Positions 1-7,098 of a stretch of DNA of 9,032 nt are shown piece by piece. Origin of the DNA: Thermoplasmata archaeon (GTDB lineage: Archaea; Thermoplasmatota; Thermoplasmata; Thermoplasmatales; Thermoplasmataceae); contig JAJZKX010000053.1 of NCBI GenBank assembly GCA_021850745.1, positions 1 to 9,032 on the forward strand. Direction: 5' to 3'. Made by a program: the position numbers and the translations under genes. The notes beneath the pieces are model-generated. The model searched no databases, was not told the DNA's origin, and saw only the letters and a list, made by a program, of their open reading frames with translations. The stretch's first letter is position 1, and every line of letters begins with the position of its first letter.

Positions 1-1
1 T

Positions 2-901
2 TTCTCTCCTTCGGGCTTTCAGTTATCGGTAATGCTTCCTGCCGTTCTGGGCGGAACAGTAATATGCGCGTACGAAAGGAATGATTATGAAAGATTGGCG
101 AGACTGTGCAGCCTCTTTGAATGCGACTATGTATGCGGAATGCCAAACGACATATACTCAATGGCTGATGAGAACGTTCCGCTGCAGGGATCAAAGAGCC
201 TCAAGGGGGCTCTCTGCCCCTCATATCTCATGAACGACGGGATAAGATCAATGTTCCAGGAGAAATTCAAGGTCCCGGTGCTTGAGTACTATGATGTACC
301 GGAGATGACCGGCATCACCCATATGCAGCCCGCAGACAGGAACAAAATAAGGCAGGGAAGTGCTGGGCGGCCTCTCAGGGGAGTTACACAGAAAATAGTG
401 GATGAGGCAACCGGGGAAGATCTGGAACACGGCAAGGTTGGCCTTCTGCTTCTTGGGGGCAATCAGATAACCAGGGGATATTTTCCGGCAGAAGGCACTG
501 AAGGAAATTTTTCCGGCAATATGCTGAAGACAGGAGACATGGCAAGGATAGATGAGGACGGTTACCTTTATGTAACGGATTATCACAGGGAATTTCTCAT
601 ATCAAGGGATGTCATCGTCAGTCCGGCAGAAATTGAGAAATTCCTTTCACAGGTAGAGGGGGTATCTGAGGCCGCAGTTATCGGCCTGGACACGGGGCAG
701 GGAGACCAGAAAATAGTTGCCGTTGTGGTTCCTGCCAGTGGAAAAGATGTTTCAATAGACAGACTCAGGGAAGCATGCGAAAGCAGGCTTTCAAAGGAGA
801 AGGTTCCAGCAGAGTTCTACCTCAGGGATTCCATGCCAAAGAGCATAAGCGGAAGAACCCTGAAGAGGATACTCATAGAGGAACAGACGCTGAAGAAATA
901 G
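2..901 (+). CDS. AMP-forming acyl-CoA synthetase/ligase-like protein, 5'-truncated by the window edge
   Basis: This is the C-terminal part of an ANL-superfamily adenylating enzyme, a family that activates a carboxylic acid with ATP and usually passes it to CoA. The frame is open to the left edge, so the true start lies outside; residues here are counted from the Met codon at 32. Visible motifs are an A5-like YYDVPEMTG (about 87-95), the A7 TGD with ribose-binding Asp169, DEDGYL just after it, a C-terminal domain starting near SPAEIE, and an A10-like PKSISGRTLKR (269-279). Several catalytic positions are unusual. A5 has Pro where Y-G-x-T-E has Thr. The A8 hinge reads TDYHRE where T-G-R-K-K-E is usual. 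The catalytic A10 Lys is Arg275. It could be a low-activity or non-catalytic paralogue. The substrate cannot be told. The next gene starts 51 bases downstream on the same strand. Confidence 0.85.
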   Translation, partial: FSPSGFQLSVMLPAVLGGTVICAYERNDYERLARLCSLFECDYVCGMPNDIYSMADENVPLQGSKSLKGALCPSYLMNDGIRSMFQEKFKVPVLEYYDVPEMTGITHMQPADRNKIRQGSAGRPLRGVTQKIVDEATGEDLEHGKVGLLLLGGNQITRGYFPAEGTEGNFSGNMLKTGDMARIDEDGYLYVTDYHREFLISRDVIVSPAEIEKFLSQVEGVSEAAVIGLDTGQGDQKIVAVVVPASGKDVSIDRLREACESRLSKEKVPAEFYLRDSMPKSISGRTLKRILIEEQTLKK

Positions 902-952
902 ACGAAATCATGAAAAAATCCCTGAAAAGTTTTTCTACAAGGTTTCCTAACC

Positions 953-3886
953 ATGCTCATGAATGGAAGCAGGTCAACCAGGATAGCAGTAACAGTATTG
1001 GCTGTTGCCATGGCTTTTCTCATGGTCAACTCTGCTTTCCAGCAGCATGATACCGTTTCTGCATTGCCTTTGCCTGCTGTTTCCCATGTTTCAGATTCAC
1101 TTCAGGCACTCGTAAATGTCCCGTTCCTGGGCAAGGTTGTGAATGGATCCTCGCCATACACGGGAAAGGAGCAGATAGTGGTAATCCTGAATTACAGCAA
1201 TGAGAGCAGGCTACAGTCTTTCCTTCACAATCTTTCTGATCCTTCCAGCCCCCAATATCGCCATTACATGACTGCGGATCAGTTTTACGCCAATTTCTCA
1301 CCATCCGCAGCTGAATACGACAGGGCAGTTGCCTACTTCAGGTCTGCCGGCATGGTGAACATAACAACATTCCAGGGCAGGAACACCATCGCAATGTCAG
1401 GAAGCAGCCAGGCCATAAGCAATGCATTCCATACAAACCTGGTGGGCGCATCTGAGAACGGTTCCATGGTTACGGGGCCCTCATCCAATCCCCAGCTTCC
1501 AAAGTGGCTGTCGTCTCAGGTTTATGACATAGTGGGCCTTGGCACATCTCCGCAGCTTTCCTTCAACCTGAATGTGGAAGGTGAGCTGAAGCAGCTTGAG
1601 ACCGCCAGAGCAGATACCGCAGGGGGATATCCCAAGGTGGGGTATCTCAGCAACGGTGCCGAAGCACTCTACGGTACATACATGCAGGTGGCTTACAACG
1701 AAACCCAGTTATTCGGCAGCCATTATGACAGAGGTGAGGTCATAGCCACCCTTCTATGGTCAGGCAACTATACAAACAGCAAGGGTAACATCGTTTATAC
1801 GGCTCCCTTCAACCCGTCAGATATAACCAAATACTTTCAGGATTCATATCCTAAGTATCCCAACGGAACCTATTCTGAGCCATTCCCAACAGTGACGGGG
1901 GTACCAATAGACGGCGCCCCTGCACCAGGTGTCTCCGCTGAGAAGGACACCTCAGGAGCGACCATCGAGAATACTCTTGATCTTGAGATGGCGGGAAGCC
2001 TGGCTCCCGGGGCACAGATATACAACATATACGGTCCCCAGGCAAGTACAACCGATCTGACGCTGGCCTTTCAAACTGCACTCGGTTTCCAGAACCTTAC
2101 GGTCATATCCAATTCCTGGGGCGGATCCGACGGAACAGATTCAACATGGAACACATATTTGCAAGAGGCCCAGGCGAGAGGCATAACGGTTCTGGCCAGC
2201 AGCGGAGATTCGGCAGATAATACAAGCAGCCCAAAATATGCCGGCCCGCCGGACATGGTGCAGTTCCCATCATCCATAGGATACAACACCTTCGGAGTAA
2301 CGGCAGTGGGAGGCACAAACGTTACAGTAAACACCACAACGCTGAAAGTCGAGGAACAGGGCGCGTGGTATATGCCTTCTCCAGGCAATACCGTTGGCTC
2401 AACCGGAGGAATAAGTACCGTATACCATGAGCCATCATGGCAGATCAATTCATCCGCCAATACTGTGCTGAATGGAGCTGGGAGAGGAGTGCCTGACATT
2501 GCAGCCCTTGCCAACAACACTCTCATATATTATTCCAACACAACTGTGAGCGGACTGTTCGTGGTCTCAGGAACAAGCGTTTCATCGCCGGTAGAGGCAG
2601 GAATAATAGCAACAATGAACGCATATCTCAACGCCAGTGCAGAGGCTCCATTGGGATTTGTTGATCCCCTGATATACAAGCTTGGAACCGGTCAGTATGA
2701 TCCTGCATTCCTGAAGGAATCTCACCTCTCCAGAGCGCCGTTCTTTAACGTCTCATGCGGCAGAAACAGCCTGTACAATGTAACACAGGGCTACAATCTT
2801 GTCACTGGCTGGGGTTCAATAAATGCATACAATTTCATACAGGACAGCAACATCAAAAGATATAACGTATCCTTTGTTGAGGCAGGTCTCAAAGCTGGGA
2901 CAGGCTGGTCTGTAAGCATTGTGGGCAGATCGTTTCTTTCAGGTACAGACAGCAGGTACGTCAACCTGAGCCTCCCCAACGGAACATTCCAGTACGAGAT
3001 ACCTCATGTTGGAAGCATGGTAGGGGTTCCCCCGCAGTCGTCAATAAATATCACAGGCAGAAACGTAACAGTTCACATTATCTTCAAATATGGATATGTG
3101 GTCAATTTCACACAGTCTGGGCTTCCAGCAAATGATACATGGGAACTTAATGCGTGGAATTACAGTCGCCAGTATTCAGGTTACAGTGCAGCACTGTATT
3201 TTCCAAACGGGTCATACAATTATACAGGCATGCCCGCCGATCCGAACTATTACGGCCAGTCTGGAAATTTCACCGTTAATGGCAGGACCCTTAACATCTC
3301 CATGAAATTCCGGCACGGGCAGTTCAATGTTTCCTTTATAGAGAGTGGCCTTCCACTCAACCAGGAATGGAGTGTGATGGCCCAGAACAGCACTTCAAAC
3401 CAGACACTATCTGGAAAAACGGACAATATAACCTTCTACCTGTATGGAGGGCAGTACACATTCTACCTGTTCCCATCCGGCTACGATGCCCCTAATATAT
3501 CTGTGGTGTCACTGAACACCAACGGCCAGAACCAGACTGTATATGTGAACTACAGCTATGGCTATTTTGTGACATTCAGGGAAACTGGCCTCTCTTCTGG
3601 GACATTATGGGGAATTTCCTTCCACGGGCTTACAAACATGACCACCGGCCAGACGGTAACTTTCGAGGTGCCAAACGGCACCTACAGGTATGATGTGCGT
3701 GGCAGCACAACTCCAAACGGTCCATCTTCAGGATACGTGAACGTATCAGGAAGCAACCAGAGTGTTGTCATCAGCTATCAGCCACCGAAATCCTTTTTCC
3801 AGACTGAGGTTCTTTACCTTGTGCTTCTGTTCTTCGGAATAGTTCTTCTGGTAAGTGGTGTGTCCCTCATAAGGAGGAAACGCTGA
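953..3886 (+). CDS. Secreted, membrane-anchored S53 (sedolisin/kumamolisin-type) serine-carboxyl protease with four C-terminal repeats
   Basis: A 977-residue acid protease precursor, probably acting on proteins at the outer cell surface. Order of parts: a signal peptide (about 1-30, basic residues then a hydrophobic run), a pro-kumamolisin propeptide (about 60-190, with the typical DPSSPQYRHYMT), and the catalytic domain (about 215-635). Next come four tandem repeats of 75-81 residues starting near 637, 714, 789 and 870, each with an FxxxGLxxxxxW signature. A C-terminal membrane helix (about 953-973) ends in RRKR. The catalytic set is complete: Glu339 and Asp343 in IENTLD, oxyanion Asp419 in SSGDS, and Ser542 in SGTS, with spacings close to kumamolisin. 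The usual calcium ligands are changed (Asn599 and Asn615 for Asp). There are about 40 N-x-S/T sequons, which suggests heavy glycosylation. An ATG at 959 is an equally good start and still leaves a full signal peptide. Only one Cys is seen. Confidence 0.93.
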   Translation: MLMNGSRSTRIAVTVLAVAMAFLMVNSAFQQHDTVSALPLPAVSHVSDSLQALVNVPFLGKVVNGSSPYTGKEQIVVILNYSNESRLQSFLHNLSDPSSPQYRHYMTADQFYANFSPSAAEYDRAVAYFRSAGMVNITTFQGRNTIAMSGSSQAISNAFHTNLVGASENGSMVTGPSSNPQLPKWLSSQVYDIVGLGTSPQLSFNLNVEGELKQLETARADTAGGYPKVGYLSNGAEALYGTYMQVAYNETQLFGSHYDRGEVIATLLWSGNYTNSKGNIVYTAPFNPSDITKYFQDSYPKYPNGTYSEPFPTVTGVPIDGAPAPGVSAEKDTSGATIENTLDLEMAGSLAPGAQIYNIYGPQASTTDLTLAFQTALGFQNLTVISNSWGGSDGTDSTWNTYLQEAQARGITVLASSGDSADNTSSPKYAGPPDMVQFPSSIGYNTFGVTAVGGTNVTVNTTTLKVEEQGAWYMPSPGNTVGSTGGISTVYHEPSWQINSSANTVLNGAGRGVPDIAALANNTLIYYSNTTVSGLFVVSGTSVSSPVEAGIIATMNAYLNASAEAPLGFVDPLIYKLGTGQYDPAFLKESHLSRAPFFNVSCGRNSLYNVTQGYNLVTGWGSINAYNFIQDSNIKRYNVSFVEAGLKAGTGWSVSIVGRSFLSGTDSRYVNLSLPNGTFQYEIPHVGSMVGVPPQSSINITGRNVTVHIIFKYGYVVNFTQSGLPANDTWELNAWNYSRQYSGYSAALYFPNGSYNYTGMPADPNYYGQSGNFTVNGRTLNISMKFRHGQFNVSFIESGLPLNQEWSVMAQNSTSNQTLSGKTDNITFYLYGGQYTFYLFPSGYDAPNISVVSLNTNGQNQTVYVNYSYGYFVTFRETGLSSGTLWGISFHGLTNMTTGQTVTFEVPNGTYRYDVRGSTTPNGPSSGYVNVSGSNQSVVISYQPPKSFFQTEVLYLVLLFFGIVLLVSGVSLIRRKR

Positions 3887-3955
3887 TTCCTGTAACTTTG
3901 GGGACATTCCGTGCTGTTCATATTCCCCACAGGGATAAGGGATCAAAAGGCCGCA

Positions 3956-4462
3956 ATGAATGACGACAAAATCCATGATAAGAAACTGATTCTTGACACA
4001 TCTGCCATTCTTTCACGCAGGGTGAGCCTTATGAATGGGAACATAGTCACAACTCCATCTGTGCTGGACGAAATAAGGCTGGGAAAGATTGCCAGATACA
4101 CCGGTTTCAGCAGCGACATGATGGACATACTGGCACCCGGAAAGGAAAGTCTGTATGCCGCGAAGGAAGCCGCCAGAGCAACCGGTGATCTGCATGAACT
4201 CAGCAGCACTGACCTGGACGTGATTGCCCTGTGCCTTGAACTTAATGGCATCCTTGTTACAGATGACTTTGCCATGCAGAATGTGGCCAGCAGGCTTGGC
4301 ATAGAGTTCATGGGAGCCGATCTGAAGCCCATTGACAGGGATATTAAGTGGCAGTACCGCTGCACGGGATGTGGAAAGACGTTCCAGCAGAACGTGGAGA
4401 TATGCCCTGTTTGCGGTCACAGGACGAAGAGGGCGGTAAGGTCTTATAAAAAGCGCCAATAG
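3956..4462 (+). CDS. nob1: Ribosomal RNA maturation endonuclease Nob1 (PIN domain plus zinc ribbon)
   Basis: Nob1 cuts the 3' end of precursor 16S rRNA (D site) in late small-subunit assembly in the archaeal cytoplasm. The 168-residue product has the usual archaeal length. The PIN domain shows the acidic metal-binding residues Asp14 (LILDTSA), Glu39 (VLDEI), Asp86 (SSTDLDVIAL) and Asp103/Asp104 (LVTDDFAMQN). A C-terminal zinc ribbon follows with Cys136, Cys139, Cys150 and Cys153 (CTGC and CPVC) and a basic tail. I chose the ATG at 3956. The frame is open upstream to a GTG at 3911, but those 15 residues lie outside the PIN fold and start inside an inverted repeat. The gene starts 69 bases after the protease and ends 6 bases before the cyclase gene, so transcription with the latter is likely. 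Confidence 0.93.
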   Translation: MNDDKIHDKKLILDTSAILSRRVSLMNGNIVTTPSVLDEIRLGKIARYTGFSSDMMDILAPGKESLYAAKEAARATGDLHELSSTDLDVIALCLELNGILVTDDFAMQNVASRLGIEFMGADLKPIDRDIKWQYRCTGCGKTFQQNVEICPVCGHRTKRAVRSYKKRQ

Positions 4463-4468
4463 TGATTC

Positions 4469-5059
4469 ATGATCGATATATCGTTGCCACTGGACTGGAA
4501 CCTGATCACGTATCCCGGAGATGCAAGGTACGAGCATTACGACTACATGACCCATGAAAAGAATGGAGTGCACATCACCCGGGTTATCATGGAAACCCAT
4601 TCCGGCACCCATATAGATGCGCCGTTCCACGCACTGCCAAATGGAGGAACCATGTCATCCATACCCCTGGAACATCTCAACGGGCCTGCAACGGTTGTGG
4701 AAGTGAAGGGGAGCGCCATAAATGCTGAGGATATTCCAGGCACAGTGGAGAAGAGAGTGCTGTTCAAGACAAAGAATTCAGGCCTTTATGACAGCTTCAA
4801 TGAGAATTTCTGCTACATTTCAGAGAGTGCAGGAAAAAGGCTTGTTGATCTTGGAGTGGAAACAGTGGGTATTGATTACCTGTCCATTGAGCAGTTTGGA
4901 ACAAAGGGACTGAAGGTTCACAAAATACTGCTGGAGAAAGGAATCGCCATAATAGAGGGACTGATGCTGAAGGACGTGAAGCCAGGCAGATACGAACTAA
5001 TGTGCCTGCCCATCAGGATAGACACGGATGGCGCCCCCTGCAGGGCAGTCCTGAAATAA
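4469..5059 (+). CDS. Cyclase family protein (kynurenine formamidase-like metal-dependent hydrolase)
   Basis: A 196-residue member of the cyclase/arylformamidase family (PF04199), metal-dependent hydrolases that cleave amides or lactone-like substrates. The metal-binding signature H-x-G-T-H-x-D-x-P-x-H is complete at His44 to His54 (HSGTHIDAPFH). The start MIDISLPL and the end LPIRIDTDGAPCRAVL match the usual ends of the family, so the protein is full length and the ATG at 4469 is well supported. Members include kynurenine formamidase KynB and isatin hydrolase. Nothing nearby belongs to tryptophan breakdown, so the substrate is unknown. It follows nob1 after six bases and probably shares its transcript. 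The link to nob1 looks like simple co-transcription. Confidence 0.88.
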   Translation: MIDISLPLDWNLITYPGDARYEHYDYMTHEKNGVHITRVIMETHSGTHIDAPFHALPNGGTMSSIPLEHLNGPATVVEVKGSAINAEDIPGTVEKRVLFKTKNSGLYDSFNENFCYISESAGKRLVDLGVETVGIDYLSIEQFGTKGLKVHKILLEKGIAIIEGLMLKDVKPGRYELMCLPIRIDTDGAPCRAVLK

Positions 5060-5352
5060 GCTTCTTTCTCAAATTACTGCATCATGGACACCACTGATAC
5101 TGGCTTGCAGATGATGGAAAATGAAAAGCCACCAAAGATCAGCATATGCAGGGAGCATCCAGGAAATATGCTTGCGAGCCCATGGAAAATTAAAGGTCAA
5201 AAATCATCAGAAATTAATAGCTGGATCCTGAATGAGACCCCGGATATGATTATGGGGACATCTCCGTGAAGCGGTTACCACCATAACATAAGAGGAAAGG
5301 ATTACAGGGCCAGAACACAAATCATATTTATAGTGTAAGCGAATTTTGCGCC
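5060..5352. other. Intergenic gap between cyclase and ETF genes
   Basis: This 293-base stretch holds the ETF promoter at its right end. A 61-codon open frame (5084-5269, plus) has no recognisable motif, no hydrophobic or cysteine pattern and no promoter, and is probably chance. I see no tRNA-like fold and no strong hairpin. The C/T-rich run just after the cyclase stop (about 5060-5070) might help termination but is a weak signal. Confidence 0.5.
5327..5332 (+). promoter_or_regulatory. TATA box of the ETF gene
   Basis: A TTTATA hexamer lies in an A-rich context (ACAAATCATATTTATAG), with its centre about 24 bases before the ATG at 5353. That spacing puts transcription start at or within a few bases of the start codon, which indicates a leaderless mRNA as is frequent in Thermoplasmatales. 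The A-rich bases just upstream could serve as a BRE. No Shine-Dalgarno sequence precedes the ATG, in keeping with this. Confidence 0.7.
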
Positions 5353-7098
5353 ATGAAGGTTCTGGTTTTTGCAAAGCAGATCCCAGATGTGAACAGCATC
5401 AGGTTCGATCCAGCTACAAACAGGATTGTCAGGGAAAACGTTCCACTCTCAATGAACTCATTTGACAGGAAGGCTGTTGAGGAGGCCATCAGGATGAAGG
5501 AGAAATTTGGCTTTCACACCGTGGTTGCAAGCATGGGGCCTCCGCAGGCTGCCGACATACTGAACGAATCCCTGAGGATGGGAGCAGATGAAGCTTATCT
5601 CATAACAGACAGGAAGTTCGGAGGTTCAGATACTCTGGCAACATCAAGGATACTTGCTGAATTTGCAGAAAGGATAAAACAAGACATAATACTCGCAGGC
5701 AGGTATTCACTTGATGGCGAAACGTCGCAGGTGCCGCCTGAGGTCGCAACAATGCTGGGATACAGCTTCAGGTCATCGGTTTCAAAAATTGATATTAATA
5801 CATCGGAGAATACCATTGTTGTTGATCAGGACCGTGAAAATGGGATTGAGAGGTACCGCGTCAGGATTCCAGCAGTGCTTTCCGTGAGTGAAAAGATAAA
5901 CAGGGCAAGGGCGGTGAAGCCTGACGTTCCCGACATGAGGGATCGCGTAGTCAGGGTTGATTCTGCATGGCTCGGCCTTGACATAGATGGAAAGGAATTC
6001 AGCCCAACTGTGGTTACTGGCACAAAGTCCATGGAGAGCTCCAGAAAGGTTTCAATGCTTGAATTTGACGATAAAGTATATGGCAGGATCATTGAACTGA
6101 TGAAATCGGCAAGATCCAAGTCTTCGAGGGGTAGCACAGAATTCCATATGCCTCCATATGTGAACGGGAATCCTCTTGTGCTGGGGGTTGCGGTTGGCGA
6201 TGCGCAGACGGCAATGGAAATTGCGTCAAGAATCTCCCAGATGGCCCTTCAGCATCCCATGAATGTGGCTGTGATTGGAAACATTCCTGCAGATAAATTG
6301 AGGGGGATTCCCTGCCATGACCTCTACTATGTGGATTCACGGGACTATATGTCCCTGGCAGGCTCAGTCATAGATTTCATAAGACAGCATGAACCTGCAT
6401 ACATTGTGTTTCCATCCAATTCCGATGGAAGGGATGTAGCTTCTGTGGTAGCGGCAAAACTTGGCCTGGGCCTCACCGCAGACTGCGTTGATCTGCAGGT
6501 GGAAGACGGAAGACTCATTCAGTACAAGCCTGCCTTTGGAGGCAGCATAATTGCAAGCATATACTCCAGGAAAACCCCCGCAATGGCCACCGTCAGACCG
6601 GGGATGTTCAGGAGTGCCAGATCTTCCGAAAAACCAAGAATCCATGAATTCCCGCCAGGTAATGAATCAGGGCAGGAACTCATTGAGACCATACCAGTAC
6701 CTTCAGAATACAGGCCCCTCAATTCAAGTGATGCCGTGATCGCCATAGGGAGAGGCATAAAGAAGCGTGATACGGTCAGGGATGTGCTGAAACTTGCAGA
6801 TGCGCTGAATGCATCGGTGGGTGCGACAAGACCAATGGTTGACATGAATTTTCTTCCCAGGCAGCAGCAGGTTGGGCTCACAGGGGTGTCCATCTCGCCC
6901 GCCTTCTATATTGCTCTTGGCATATCGGGCCAGGCAAATCACGTGGTGGGCATAAGGTACGCAGGGAAAGTTCTCGCTGTGAACAGTGACCCTGCTGCAG
7001 AGATATTCAAATATTCGGATTACGGCATTGTCTGTGATGTGAATGAGTTCATAGAGGGATTCCTGAGTTATATAGGGAAGAATCCGTGGAGAGAATGA
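5353..7098 (+). CDS. etfBA: Fused electron transfer flavoprotein, beta (EtfB) plus alpha (EtfA) in one chain
   Basis: A 581-residue single-chain ETF. ETFs take electrons from acyl-CoA and other dehydrogenases through FAD and deliver them to a membrane quinone reductase. Residues 1 to about 235 are EtfB: start MKVLVFAKQIPDVNSIRFDP and the nucleotide-binding stretch GRYSLDGETSQVPPEVA (116-132). After a linker of about 40 residues, EtfA runs from about 274 to the end. It has TPAMATVRPGMF and the FAD-binding region beginning GATRPMVD (490-497, conserved Arg493), then QVGLTG, LGISGQANHVVGI, NSDPAAEIF and DYGIVCDV. Both halves are full length with all main motifs, so this is a true fusion. Beta-alpha fusions are known in thermoacidophilic archaea including Sulfolobus. 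No FixC/EtfC oxidoreductase or FixX ferredoxin lies in the window. It has its own leaderless promoter, and its TGA stop directly abuts the stop of the convergent methyltransferase gene. Confidence 0.93.
   Translation: MKVLVFAKQIPDVNSIRFDPATNRIVRENVPLSMNSFDRKAVEEAIRMKEKFGFHTVVASMGPPQAADILNESLRMGADEAYLITDRKFGGSDTLATSRILAEFAERIKQDIILAGRYSLDGETSQVPPEVATMLGYSFRSSVSKIDINTSENTIVVDQDRENGIERYRVRIPAVLSVSEKINRARAVKPDVPDMRDRVVRVDSAWLGLDIDGKEFSPTVVTGTKSMESSRKVSMLEFDDKVYGRIIELMKSARSKSSRGSTEFHMPPYVNGNPLVLGVAVGDAQTAMEIASRISQMALQHPMNVAVIGNIPADKLRGIPCHDLYYVDSRDYMSLAGSVIDFIRQHEPAYIVFPSNSDGRDVASVVAAKLGLGLTADCVDLQVEDGRLIQYKPAFGGSIIASIYSRKTPAMATVRPGMFRSARSSEKPRIHEFPPGNESGQELIETIPVPSEYRPLNSSDAVIAIGRGIKKRDTVRDVLKLADALNASVGATRPMVDMNFLPRQQQVGLTGVSISPAFYIALGISGQANHVVGIRYAGKVLAVNSDPAAEIFKYSDYGIVCDVNEFIEGFLSYIGKNPWRE

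Noticed and set aside
925..940. Possible promoter (GAAAAG followed by TTTTTCTACA) before the protease
   Set aside because: The spacing to the ATG at 959 is about right, but the element is a poor TATA match compared with the other promoters here. It remains possible and is not listed as a feature.
2071..2526. A 151-codon minus-strand open frame inside the protease
   Set aside because: It is a shadow of the protease gene, which has all its catalytic motifs in the plus frame; the minus product shows no family features.
3871..3878. A GGAGG ribosome-binding-like sequence near the protease stop
   Set aside because: It encodes the RRKR tail of the protease, and no start codon lies at a suitable distance after it.
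3911..3955. GTG at 3911 as the nob1 start
   Set aside because: The 15 extra residues lie outside the PIN fold, and archaeal Nob1 proteins usually begin shortly before the LILDTSA motif, as the ATG at 3956 does.
4013..4630. A 205-codon minus-strand open frame across nob1 and the cyclase start
   Set aside because: It overlaps two well-supported plus-strand genes and crosses their junction, so it is chance.
5084..5269. A 61-codon plus-strand open frame between the cyclase and ETF genes
   Set aside because: It has no recognisable domain, no promoter of its own and an unremarkable composition; a frame this long can occur by chance in DNA with about half G+C.
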